From positions 1 through 41,320 of the forward strand of contig JAVWZM010000014.1 of the NCBI GenBank assembly GCA_036661035.1: 41,320 nucleotides of DNA, in the 5' to 3' direction. The translations under genes were made by a program, and so were the position numbers. This document shows positions 25,848 through 33,666 of this stretch, one piece after another (position 1 is the first letter of the stretch; every line of letters starts with the position of its first letter). The notes below the pieces were generated by a model. That model did no database searches. It was not told the DNA's origin and was given only the letters and a program-made list of their open reading frames with translations. Source of the stretch: JAGPHI01 sp036661035 (GTDB lineage: Bacteria > Bacillota > Clostridia > Oscillospirales > Ruminococcaceae).

Positions 25848-26654
25848 ATGCCAATGTGGGAAAACGAAAACCCAATCGGCGCAAAAACCGAAGGGGAAAA
25901 AGCGAATATAAAACAAAATATTGTAGCAGGGCAGCAAGAAAGGCAAAGCGAGGGAATATTGCTGATACAAATATTTTTATGCGTAGCGATAATACTATTT
26001 GTTCTGCTAATACGTTCTTTTTCAACCGAACTTTTTTTAAGTATAAAAACCGAGTACAAAGCAATAATGAATAATGGTGTGGATTTATCGGGGCAAACGG
26101 AACTTATTCGCTTTGCCAATGCCGCAATAAGCGACATCAGAGCCGAAGTAAGCCGAATATTCAGCAAATTAGATACGCCAAATTCACAAGGAGGCGCCCA
26201 AGCAGTTAAAGGCAACACAATTCCCGATAACGCGTCATCTTTGCGGTATCAATTAACAGATAAGCCTTTTTGCCCTGCCAATGGCAAGCAAACTTCAAGC
26301 TTTGGATTTCGCAAAAATCCAATAACCCATAAAAGAGATTTTCACACAGGCATAGACATAGCGGCGGAAAAGGGCAGTGGAGTGTATGCGTCGTTTACAG
26401 GTGTGGCAGAAAAAATAGGGAAAGATAAAATTCGAGGAAATTTTATAATAATAAAACACTCAAACGAGCTAAAAACGCTTTATCAACATCTTGATAAAAT
26501 AAAAATTAAAGAAAATGCTATCATAAAGCGTGCCGAAGTAATTGGCACAGTGGGCAGTACAGGGCTTTCTACAGGCTCGCACTTGCATTTTGAAATTATT
26601 TTAAACGATAAAAGTGTAAACCCCGTATATGCAATAGTTTTGGATAGGTTATGA
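25848..26654 (+). CDS. M23 (LytM-type) membrane protein, SpoIVFA-like
   Basis: A 268-residue protein with a cytoplasmic N-terminus, one membrane segment (about 37-56) and a C-terminal M23 peptidase domain (about 145-260). The metal ligands H166 and D170 (HTGID) and the HLH motif (H245-x-H247) are all present. Paired by a 4-nt ATGA overlap with the following M50 protease, it matches the SpoIVFA/SpoIVFB arrangement. In B. subtilis SpoIVFA anchors and inhibits the SpoIVFB protease in the outer forespore membrane; that LytM domain is degenerate, as far as I recall. AAAGGAG lies 8 nt before the ATG. An alternative is an ordinary cell-wall endopeptidase. Confidence 0.75.
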   Translation: MPMWENENPIGAKTEGEKANIKQNIVAGQQERQSEGILLIQIFLCVAIILFVLLIRSFSTELFLSIKTEYKAIMNNGVDLSGQTELIRFANAAISDIRAEVSRIFSKLDTPNSQGGAQAVKGNTIPDNASSLRYQLTDKPFCPANGKQTSSFGFRKNPITHKRDFHTGIDIAAEKGSGVYASFTGVAEKIGKDKIRGNFIIIKHSNELKTLYQHLDKIKIKENAIIKRAEVIGTVGSTGLSTGSHLHFEIILNDKSVNPVYAIVLDRL

Positions 26655-27214
26655 GCAGTAATTATATTTTAACGTTAACATGTCTTTTTGTAGGGCTGAT
26701 TTTTGACAATAGCGGTTTATTACGCATGGTGCTAGTGGCATCTGTAATGCACGAGGCAGGGCATATTTTGGCATATTATATTTTCACTCATAAATTACCG
26801 CACATTAAAATATCCGCAGGCGGCATTTCTATGAGCCAAAGCTATCTTTTACCGCTGTATCAAGAAAATATAATAATTATTTTAGGCCCTTTAACTAATA
26901 TTATAATCGCATTAATTACGTATATAATGCTTATACGTCATGCGTCATACAACCTTTATTTTTTTATGGCTGTAAACATTTGCATCGGCGCATACAACCT
27001 ATTGCCGTTTGGCGTGCTAGACGGCTCTCGCCTTATTAAAAACAATATTAATCAATGTAAAGTAAGTAAACTTTACAAGGCGCAAAAATACGCAATTGCG
27101 ATAATTATTGTGCTTTGCGCCATAATCTTTTTTACAAAACCACTTTCACAAATGGCAAGAATTGCAATTGTTTTGGCGCCTGTATATTTACTTTTTTGTG
27201 AATTAAACGAATAA
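26651..27214 (+). CDS. spoIVFB: M50 intramembrane metalloprotease, SpoIVFB-like
   Basis: This 187-residue polytopic protein has the zinc motif HEAGH (H34-H38) in its second membrane segment and the third ligand in NLLPFGVLDGSRL (D124). This places it in the site-2-protease M50 family, SpoIVFB type. SpoIVFB cleaves pro-sigma-K in the mother cell during sporulation. It lacks the C-terminal CBS domain of some homologues, like other short clostridial versions. Its start overlaps the stop of the M23 gene, indicating translational coupling. The gene symbol rests on domain plus context. Confidence 0.8.
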   Translation: MSSNYILTLTCLFVGLIFDNSGLLRMVLVASVMHEAGHILAYYIFTHKLPHIKISAGGISMSQSYLLPLYQENIIIILGPLTNIIIALITYIMLIRHASYNLYFFMAVNICIGAYNLLPFGVLDGSRLIKNNINQCKVSKLYKAQKYAIAIIIVLCAIIFFTKPLSQMARIAIVLAPVYLLFCELNE

Positions 27215-27228
27215 AATAATATTTAAAA

Positions 27229-27257
27229 TTGCAATTAAAGCGTAAATATTGTAGAAT
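27229..27257 (+). promoter_or_regulatory. sigma-A-type promoter before the radical SAM gene
   Basis: TTGCAA (27229-27234), a 17-bp spacer and TAGAAT (27252-27257). It lies about 75 nt before the start codon and separates this transcript from the sporulation pair. Confidence 0.65.
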
Positions 27258-27331
27258 ATATACAGCCGCAACTAAACAATAATGCGGTTTATCTGAAGGT
27301 ACACAAATGTGCCACTGGGAAAGGACACAAT

Positions 27332-29179
27332 ATGGACGAAAAATTAAAGGCCGCGCTTGCCATGGTGCAAAAGCCCGGCAGATACACAGCGGGCGAGCAG
27401 GGCTGCGTTTTTAAGGATAAAGCGGATTTAGATTTGCGATTTGCGTTTTGCTTTCCGGACACATACGAAGTAGGCATGTCTTTTTTAGGCATGAAAATTT
27501 TGTACGAAATATTAAACAGCTATCCAAACATTTGGTGCGAGCGTGCGTTTATGCCGTGGCTTGACATGAAAAAAGAAATGGAGGAACGCAATATTCCTCT
27601 ATATGCTCTTGAAAGCAAGGACGAGCTTTCTTGCTTTGACATGGTTGGTTTTACGCTCCAATATGAGCTTTCATACACCAATATCCTTGCAATGTTAGAC
27701 ATGGCGCACATACCATTTTATGCAAGCGAGCGCGGCGACGGGTGGGATTTCCCATTGATAGTTGCAGGCGGCCCTTGCGTGTGCAATGCAGAACCTATTG
27801 CGGATTTCTTCGACCTTATGATGCTAGGAGAGGGCGAAGTGCAGCTGGCAGATGTGTGCAACACTGTGATAGAATGTAAAAAAGCAGGGCTTAGCAAAAC
27901 CCAAACATTAGAACGCTTATATAATATAGAAGGCGTATATATTCCGGCTTTTTATAACCTTGAATATAATCAAGACGGCACTGTGCAAAGCATCACCGCC
28001 ACACATGGCGCACCTGAAACAGTGCATAAAGCAATTATCAAGGACATGAATAAACAGCCTTTACCTACACATTTTGTTGTGCCTATGATAGGCGCAGTGC
28101 ATGATCGTGCGCAGGTAGAGGTTTTGCGCGGCTGCGTGCGCGGCTGTCGCTTTTGCCAAGCGGGCTTTATATACCGCCCCATGCGCGAGCGCAATGCTGA
28201 CATGCTAAGCGAGGCAGGTAGAGATTTGTGCGCCAATACAGGCTACGAGGAAATATCGCTAACTTCGCTTTCCACAAGCGACCATAGCCATTTAGAGCCG
28301 CTTTTGGATAATTTGCTTTCATGGACGCAAAGTGAGCATGTAAATATATCCTTGCCGTCCTTGCGTGTTGATAATTTTTCAAGCAGCTTGCTTAATAAAA
28401 TATCAAAAGTGCGCAAAAGCGGGCTTACCTTTGCGCCGGAAGCCGGCACGCAGCGTTTGCGCGATGTAATAAACAAAAACGTAAGCGATGCCGAAATAGA
28501 GCGCACATGCTCCATTGCTTTTGCCTCTGGATATACCTCGGTAAAGCTTTATTTTATGCTTGGTCTGCCCACGGAAACCTTGGAGGATATTGAGGGTATT
28601 GCCGAAACCGCACAGCGAGTGGTGGATTTATATTACCAAAATCCGAATAAGCCCCGTGGCAAGGGCGTGCAGGTATCAATAAGCGTGGCGTGCTTTGTAC
28701 CAAAGCCCATGACGCCTTTTCAATATGTGCCTCAAGACACGCAGGACGTATTGCGCGAAAAGCAAAAGCATTTATTGCAAAGTGTAAAAAGCCGTAAAAT
28801 CAGCGTGAGCTATCACGACAGCACAACCAGCTTTTTAGAGGCTGTATTTGCAAAAGGGGACAGGCGTTTATCCAAGGTTTTGGTAGAGGCATATCGCCGC
28901 GGCTGCTTTTTTGATAGCTGGAGCGAAAACTTTAAATACGATACATGGATAAAAACCTTTGAAGATTTAGGCGTAGACACAGCGTTTTATGCCTATCGTG
29001 CCATACCTTTAGACGAAGTAACCCCATGGAGCCATTTAGATTACGGTGTAAGCCAAGATTTCTTAAAAGCCGAATATCAAAAGGCGATTACTGCGGCGGT
29101 TACTCCACCATGTAATCGTAAATGCAGCGCATGCGGCGCAAATAAGCTATTGGGGGGTGCATGCTTTGATTACAGTTAG
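27332..29179 (+). CDS. radical SAM protein, TIGR03960-type, with B12-binding-like N-terminus
   Basis: A 615-residue radical SAM enzyme. The N-terminal region (about 30-200) resembles the cobalamin-binding-like domain of this superfamily, with FCFPDTYEVGMSFLGMK and IVAGGPCVCNAEP. The radical SAM cluster motif is C268-x3-C272-x2-C275 (GCVRGCRFC). A CxxC-rich end (CNRKCSACGA) could hold another cluster. It is followed, with a 14-nt overlap, by the DUF2344 partner. The pair is common in Firmicutes and, in my recollection, sits near RNase G and rplU, hinting at RNA or ribosome modification. The true substrate is unknown to me. AAAGGA precedes the ATG. Confidence 0.85.
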   Translation: MDEKLKAALAMVQKPGRYTAGEQGCVFKDKADLDLRFAFCFPDTYEVGMSFLGMKILYEILNSYPNIWCERAFMPWLDMKKEMEERNIPLYALESKDELSCFDMVGFTLQYELSYTNILAMLDMAHIPFYASERGDGWDFPLIVAGGPCVCNAEPIADFFDLMMLGEGEVQLADVCNTVIECKKAGLSKTQTLERLYNIEGVYIPAFYNLEYNQDGTVQSITATHGAPETVHKAIIKDMNKQPLPTHFVVPMIGAVHDRAQVEVLRGCVRGCRFCQAGFIYRPMRERNADMLSEAGRDLCANTGYEEISLTSLSTSDHSHLEPLLDNLLSWTQSEHVNISLPSLRVDNFSSSLLNKISKVRKSGLTFAPEAGTQRLRDVINKNVSDAEIERTCSIAFASGYTSVKLYFMLGLPTETLEDIEGIAETAQRVVDLYYQNPNKPRGKGVQVSISVACFVPKPMTPFQYVPQDTQDVLREKQKHLLQSVKSRKISVSYHDSTTSFLEAVFAKGDRRLSKVLVEAYRRGCFFDSWSENFKYDTWIKTFEDLGVDTAFYAYRAIPLDEVTPWSHLDYGVSQDFLKAEYQKAITAAVTPPCNRKCSACGANKLLGGACFDYS

Positions 29180-29810
29180 AGTATGGTTTACAAAAGTAAA
29201 CGAGGCGGCGTACATCTCGCTTTTGGATTTACAGCGTGTTATGGGGCGTGCTATAAAATGCTCGCGCATACCCGCATGGTATTCCCTTGGTTTTAATCCG
29301 CATTTATACCTTACATTTGCGGCACCATTGGCTTTAGGACATGAAAGCATGGTAGAGTCCATGGATTTCAAAACAGAGGCGGAAAATTTCGACTTTGAAA
29401 AGGCGAAAACAGAGCTTTCAAAGGTGATGCCAAGCGGCATGCAAGTGCTTAAAATAGAAAAGGCAAATATGCCTGCGGATAAAATAGCTTTTGCTAAATA
29501 TAAAATATCATGGAGCGACGAAAATATAGAGAGTGTGCAAAATGCGATAAATATTTATAACGAAAGCGACAGCGCACCTATAGAGAAAAAAACAAAGCGC
29601 GGCGTAAAAACAATAGATTTAAAAGAGCATATCAATAGCATAGAGCTAAGGGGCAATACTGCTGTTTTGTTGTTGCCGGCAGGAAATGTATTAAACATTA
29701 ATCCGGAGCTATTGCTTACAGTGCTTGCAAAAAACGGCGGTGTGCCTGTAGAAGATGCAAGAGTATTGCGCGTAGCATTACTAATGGCAGACAAAGAGAA
29801 TTTCAGTTGA
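29166..29810 (+). CDS. TIGR03936/DUF2344 family protein, radical SAM partner
   Basis: A 214-residue protein with the family opening ITVRVWFTKVNEAAYISLLD, then SRIPAWYSLGFNPHLYLTF and PLALG. It is the usual partner of TIGR03960 radical SAM proteins and is sometimes fused to them. Function unknown; an RNA-binding role has been suggested by analogy only. The TTG at 29166 is preferred because a run of G (29152-29157) ends 8 nt upstream. A GTG at 29157 lies within that run and would add three residues. The start overlaps the upstream gene by 14 nt, implying coupled expression. Confidence 0.82.
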   Translation: MITVRVWFTKVNEAAYISLLDLQRVMGRAIKCSRIPAWYSLGFNPHLYLTFAAPLALGHESMVESMDFKTEAENFDFEKAKTELSKVMPSGMQVLKIEKANMPADKIAFAKYKISWSDENIESVQNAINIYNESDSAPIEKKTKRGVKTIDLKEHINSIELRGNTAVLLLPAGNVLNINPELLLTVLAKNGGVPVEDARVLRVALLMADKENFS

Positions 29811-29884
29811 CAAATGGTTTTTGAAATAATTATACAAAATATATCCCGCTTAAAAGTTTTATATGATTATTTATAAAAATATAC

Positions 29885-29913
29885 TTGCAATGTATCGGGC
29901 TGTATGATATACT
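29885..29913 (+). promoter_or_regulatory. rpsB-tsf promoter
   Basis: TTGCAA (29885-29890), a 17-bp spacer and TATACT (29908-29913). The predicted start near 29920 gives a leader of about 98 nt before rpsB. Confidence 0.7.
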
Positions 29914-29919
29914 TGTACG

Positions 29920-30005
29920 GCAATACACACGCATTGCTTTGTTGGCCTGTGCCCCAATGGGTGGCTTTTACATGCATGCAATGCGGAGGATTAAACAAAT
30001 ATTAG
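29920..30005 (+). promoter_or_regulatory. structured rpsB leader, possible S2 autoregulatory element
   Basis: GCAAT (29920-29924) can pair with ATTGC (29933-29937). GCATTGC (29931-29937) can instead pair with GCAATGC (29978-29984), so the two foldings exclude each other. Between them, GCC (29945-29947) and GGC (29963-29965) flank CCCAATGGG, a compact inner hairpin. Ribosomal protein operons often carry such leaders for feedback control, and S2 is known to autoregulate in E. coli. A role here is inferred. Confidence 0.4.
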
Positions 30006-30017
30006 GAGGAAATTATT

Positions 30018-30746
30018 ATGGCAGTAGTATCTATGAAACAACTTCTCGAGGCAGGCGTACACTTTGGTCACCAGACAAGACGCTGGAACCCTAAAATGGC
30101 TCGCTACATCTTTACAGAGCGTAACGGCATCTACATTATCGATTTGCAGAAAACCGTTAAAAAATTGGACGAGGCTTACAACTTCGTACGCGACATTTCC
30201 GCAGAGGGCGGCAGCATTTTATTTGTAGGCACCAAAAAGCAGGCTCAAGATTCCGTTAAGGAAGAGGCAGAGCGTTGCGGTATGCATTTTGTAAATGCTC
30301 GTTGGCTTGGCGGTATGCTTACAAACTTCCGTACAATTCGTCATCGTATCGACCGTATGGAGCAGCTGAAGAAAATGCGCGAAGACGGCACTTTCGACAT
30401 GCTACCTAAAAAAGAAGTTATCAAGCTTGAGCTTGAAATCGAAAAATTGGAAAAATTCCTTGGCGGCGTTAAAGACATGAACAAGCTTCCAAAAGCTATG
30501 TTTATTGTAGATCCTCGCAAAGAGCGTATCGCCGTTGCCGAGGCTATCAAGCTAAACATTCCCATTGTGGCTATTGTTGACACAAACTGCGATCCGGACG
30601 AAATAGACTATGTTATCCCGGGCAACGACGACGCTATCCGTGCTGTAAAGCTTATTGCAGGCGCAATGGCAGATGCAGTGCTAGAGGGCCGTCAGGGCGA
30701 GCAAGACGAAGTAGTCGCAGAGGCTGAGGTTGCAGAAGCTCAATAA
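30018..30746 (+). CDS. rpsB: 30S ribosomal protein S2
   Basis: A 242-residue S2 protein beginning VSMKQLLEAGVHFGHQTRRW, a signature of the family. It continues with WLGGMLTNFRTI, a coiled-coil hairpin (about 105-150) and VDTNCDPDEIDYVIPGNDDA near the end. The tail is acidic. S2 binds late to the small subunit and helps dock S1-like functions at the mRNA exit. AGGAGG lies 7-8 nt before the ATG. It is followed by tsf, the universal bacterial order. Confidence 0.98.
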   Translation: MAVVSMKQLLEAGVHFGHQTRRWNPKMARYIFTERNGIYIIDLQKTVKKLDEAYNFVRDISAEGGSILFVGTKKQAQDSVKEEAERCGMHFVNARWLGGMLTNFRTIRHRIDRMEQLKKMREDGTFDMLPKKEVIKLELEIEKLEKFLGGVKDMNKLPKAMFIVDPRKERIAVAEAIKLNIPIVAIVDTNCDPDEIDYVIPGNDDAIRAVKLIAGAMADAVLEGRQGEQDEVVAEAEVAEAQ

Positions 30747-30779
30747 TCTTTACAATTAATTTTAAAGGGGAATATATAA

Positions 30780-31706
30780 ATGGCATTTACAGCTTTAGAC
30801 GTAAAAAACCTTCGTGAGCGTACAGGCTGCGGTATGATGGACTGCAAGAAAGCTCTCACAGACTCAGATGGCAATATGGAACAAGCCGTTGAATACTTGC
30901 GCGAAAAAGGCCTTGCAGCCGTTGCTAAAAAATCCGGACGCATTGCAGCTGAAGGTGTGGTTTATGCCGCATCTGATATTGCTAAAAAGCTTGGCGTTGT
31001 AGTAGAAGTAAACGCAGAAACAGATTTCGTTGCCAAAAACGAGTCTTTCCAAGCTTTTGTTAAAAACGTAGCTAATGTTATTTTAGCGGAAAATCCGGCA
31101 GACGTTGATGCATTACTTCTTTGCAAAATGGACGGTGCTACAGTAGCAGACGCTTTGCAGGAAAAAGTTCTTGTTATCGGCGAGAATATTAAAATTCGTC
31201 GTTTTGCACGTTTTGAGGGCGTTTGCGCCGCATACGTACACGGCGGCGGCACACATGGCGTTCTTGTAGAATTTGCCACATCAGACGAAGTTGCCGCAAA
31301 ACCTGAGTTTACAGCATACGGCAAAGACGTAGCAATGCAAATTGCAGCTGCTAATCCTTCTTACCTATGCGAGGCAGAAGTGCCGGCTGAAGTAATTGAA
31401 GAAGAAAAGAAAATTCTTTTGGCTCAAATTGAGAACGAAGAATTGGAAACCAAAAAGGTTAAACCTGAGCAAGTTAAAGTTAAAATGGTTGAAGGCAAAA
31501 TCGGCAAATACTATAAAGAAAACTGCCTACTTGACCAGCTTTTCGTTAAAGACCAAGACATTACAGTTGCTAAGTTTACCGAAAACACCGCCAAAGAGCT
31601 TGGCGGCGAAATTAAAATTACTAAGTTCGTTCGCTTTGAAAAAGGCGAGGGCATAGAAAAGCGCGCAGACGATTTTGCAGCTGAGATTGCAAGCTTAGTT
31701 AAATAA
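30780..31706 (+). CDS. tsf: elongation factor Ts
   Basis: A 308-residue EF-Ts, the nucleotide exchange factor of EF-Tu. It opens with an N-terminal UBA-like domain (VKNLRERTGCGMMDCKKAL). Two core subdomains follow, with AETDFVAKNESF, which contains the TDFV motif that intrudes into EF-Tu, and a coiled-coil insertion (about 190-250). The length is normal. The ribosome binding site AAAGGGG lies about 9 nt before the ATG. A clear terminator follows after about 75 nt. Confidence 0.98.
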   Translation: MAFTALDVKNLRERTGCGMMDCKKALTDSDGNMEQAVEYLREKGLAAVAKKSGRIAAEGVVYAASDIAKKLGVVVEVNAETDFVAKNESFQAFVKNVANVILAENPADVDALLLCKMDGATVADALQEKVLVIGENIKIRRFARFEGVCAAYVHGGGTHGVLVEFATSDEVAAKPEFTAYGKDVAMQIAAANPSYLCEAEVPAEVIEEEKKILLAQIENEELETKKVKPEQVKVKMVEGKIGKYYKENCLLDQLFVKDQDITVAKFTENTAKELGGEIKITKFVRFEKGEGIEKRADDFAAEIASLVK

Positions 31707-31781
31707 TTTACGGTACAATTTATATTTGCAGTTGGCTTAGCTAACATTTTACAAAAAGCCGATTTGTTTACAACAATAATT

Positions 31782-31815
31782 AAATGCGCAGTGGAAAATC
31801 ACTGCGCATTTTTTT
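31782..31815 (+). terminator. rho-independent terminator after tsf
   Basis: A perfect 12-bp stem, AAATGCGCAGTG (31782-31793) with CACTGCGCATTT (31800-31811), a GAAAAT loop and a T run. Confidence 0.93.
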
Positions 31816-31824
31816 ATTATAATG

Positions 31825-31853
31825 TTGATTTTTTTAGTTTAATATGGTAAAGT
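31825..31853 (+). promoter_or_regulatory. promoter of the yerC-like gene
   Basis: TTGATT (31825-31830), a 17-bp spacer and TAAAGT (31848-31853), about 30 nt before the start codon. Confidence 0.6.
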
Positions 31854-31884
31854 ATTAAAGTAATAACTTGAAAGAGGTGTTTCC

Positions 31885-32172
31885 ATGAAAGATACACTTA
31901 AAAACAGAAATAACGATACCTTGTTTAACGCTATATTGTCACTTCAAAATTTGGAAGAATGTTATGCATTTTTTGGCGACATTTGCACCATGAAAGAAAT
32001 AAGCGACATGCAGCAGCGAATAGAAGTGGCGCAGATGCTTTTAGATGGTAACACCTATGAGCAGATTGTAAAAAAGGTAGAAATCAGCACAGCAACTATC
32101 AGCAGAATTAACCGCTGTATACAATATGGCGACGGCGGATATAAAAAAGTTCTCGAAAGATTACAAAAGTGA
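31885..32172 (+). CDS. YerC/TrpR-superfamily DNA-binding protein
   Basis: A 95-residue all-helical protein of the TrpR-like YerC/YecD family. The helix-turn-helix is visible in EQIVKKVEISTATISRINRCIQ (about 57-78), preceded by the dimerisation helices around EECYAFFGDICTMKEISDMQQ. YerC-type proteins are small transcriptional regulators of poorly known targets; a tryptophan ligand is not expected. GAGGTG lies about 6 nt before the ATG. It is monocistronic, with its own promoter, just upstream of the liv operon; control of that operon is possible but not shown. Confidence 0.85.
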   Translation: MKDTLKNRNNDTLFNAILSLQNLEECYAFFGDICTMKEISDMQQRIEVAQMLLDGNTYEQIVKKVEISTATISRINRCIQYGDGGYKKVLERLQK

Positions 32173-32289
32173 TAACAAAATGTTAATTATTACAGAATAA
32201 TGTCAAAACCAACTAATAAATTGGATATATTTTAGTGATAATTACATAAAATTGCATTTCATTAGAGTAAAGTATGTCAAAAAAGTGCA

Positions 32290-32318
32290 TTGAATATTAT
32301 GCGTATTGCATGTATAAT
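32290..32318 (+). promoter_or_regulatory. promoter of the livJHMGF operon
   Basis: TTGAAT (32290-32295), a 17-bp spacer and a perfect TATAAT (32313-32318), about 70 nt before livJ. I saw no clear CodY box (AATTTTCWGAAAATT) nearby. Confidence 0.7.
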
Positions 32319-32387
32319 TCATAACAACAATTCGATTAGGCAACATAAAGTCTTGCGAATGAGTAATAACGTATGGAGGAAAAGAGT

Positions 32388-33566
32388 ATGAAAAAATTTG
32401 TTGCATTAACCTTGGCGGTGAGCATGGCTCTCACGCTTGCGTCTTGCGGCAGCACACCAACTGGCAGCACACCGGCTTCTAAAGCGGAGGGCACAACTAC
32501 AATTACAGGAGATACAATAAAGATTGGCGTCTTGGCTCCTCTTACAGGCGAGGTTTCCGTTTATGGTGTAGCAACCAATAACGGCGTTCAGCAAGCTGTT
32601 AAAGATATCAACGCCGCAGGCGGCATTGGCGGCAAGCAAATTGAGTGTGTGGTATACGACGAAAAAGGCGACGCCACAGAAGCTGTAAATGCTTACAATA
32701 AGCTTGTTCAAGACGATAAAGTTGTTGCCATTGTCGGCGACGTTACCTCAGGCGCAACTCTTGCCGTTGCACAGCAGTCGTTGCAAGACGGTATTCCACT
32801 TATCACAGGTACAGCAACAGCCGAGGCTGTAACAACAACGGGCGAGAACGTTTTCCGCGCCTGCTTTACAGATCCGTTCCAAGGCGAATTAATGGCAGCA
32901 TACGCAAGCCAAAAGCTTAAAGCAAAAACAGCTGCCGTGCTTTATAACGCAGCAGACGACTATTCTTCCGGTGTAGCGGCTGCCTTTGTAAAAGCCGCAG
33001 AAGCAGATGGCATTACCATCGTTACACAAGAAAAATTTCAAACCGGCGACGTGGATTTCAAAAGCCAGCTTACTACCATTAAAGGCAAAAACCCAGATGT
33101 ACTTATGATGCCTGTTTATGCCGAACCTCTTCGCATTATTGCCGCACAGGCAAAAGAAGTAGGTATCACATCACAGCTAATGGGTGTTGACGGCTGGGAC
33201 GGCGTTTTATCCGATGCAAACTTTGATGCCAGTGTGCTTGAGGGTGGGCTTTTCTGCAGCCAGTATTCAGCTGAAAGCACCGACGAAGCACTGCAAAAAT
33301 TTATTAAAACATATAAAGAAACAAACAACACAGATCCGAACATGTTTTCTGTTTTGGGCTACGATGCAATGCAGATCATGGCAAAGGCAATCGAAAAAGC
33401 AGGCAGCGCAGATGCCGCTGCAATTATCGACGCTTTAAATGCTACAGATTATGTCGGCCTTACAGGTAATATCACATTTGATGAAAACCGCAATCCTATT
33501 AAATCTTCGGTTATCATGAGTGTAAAAGGCGGAGCATATAAGTACGTAGAAAATTACGAGAAGTAA
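32388..33566 (+). CDS. livJ: branched-chain amino acid ABC transporter, substrate-binding lipoprotein
   Basis: A 392-residue secreted solute-binding protein of type I periplasmic-binding fold. The lipoprotein signal peptide ends in the lipobox LASC with the lipidated Cys at residue 20. A Thr/Ser/Pro-rich linker follows, then the mature fold from about residue 48 (IKIGVLAPLTGEVSVYG). Later stretches such as DKVVAIVGDVTSGATLA are typical of the Leu/Ile/Val family. It captures substrate for LivHMGF. The ATG at 32388 follows GGAGG by about 8 nt; an ATG at 32373 overlaps that site and is rejected. A hairpin after the gene probably limits read-through, giving excess binding protein. Confidence 0.93.
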   Translation: MKKFVALTLAVSMALTLASCGSTPTGSTPASKAEGTTTITGDTIKIGVLAPLTGEVSVYGVATNNGVQQAVKDINAAGGIGGKQIECVVYDEKGDATEAVNAYNKLVQDDKVVAIVGDVTSGATLAVAQQSLQDGIPLITGTATAEAVTTTGENVFRACFTDPFQGELMAAYASQKLKAKTAAVLYNAADDYSSGVAAAFVKAAEADGITIVTQEKFQTGDVDFKSQLTTIKGKNPDVLMMPVYAEPLRIIAAQAKEVGITSQLMGVDGWDGVLSDANFDASVLEGGLFCSQYSAESTDEALQKFIKTYKETNNTDPNMFSVLGYDAMQIMAKAIEKAGSADAAAIIDALNATDYVGLTGNITFDENRNPIKSSVIMSVKGGAYKYVENYEK

Positions 33567-33594
33567 TTAATATTTACAATATTCTATTGCCCAT

Positions 33595-33625
33595 AAGAGG
33601 GGGATGATTTCATCACCCTCTTTTT
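33595..33625 (+). terminator. intra-operon terminator/attenuator between livJ and livH
   Basis: AAGAGGG (33595-33601) pairs with CCCTCTT (33616-33622). After one mismatch, GATG (33603-33606) pairs with CATC (33611-33614), and TTTTT ends at 33625. Outer GCCCA (33589-33593) and TGGGC (33625-33629) could extend the stem. Confidence 0.65.
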
Positions 33626-33666
33626 GGGCTATATGGGATATATAATAAGCGCGGGATGGTGTTAGA

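Noticed and set aside
32173..32289. Possible CodY box or small RNA upstream of livJ
   Set aside because: No good match to AATTTTCWGAAAATT and only a weak 6-bp AT hairpin; nothing supports a call.
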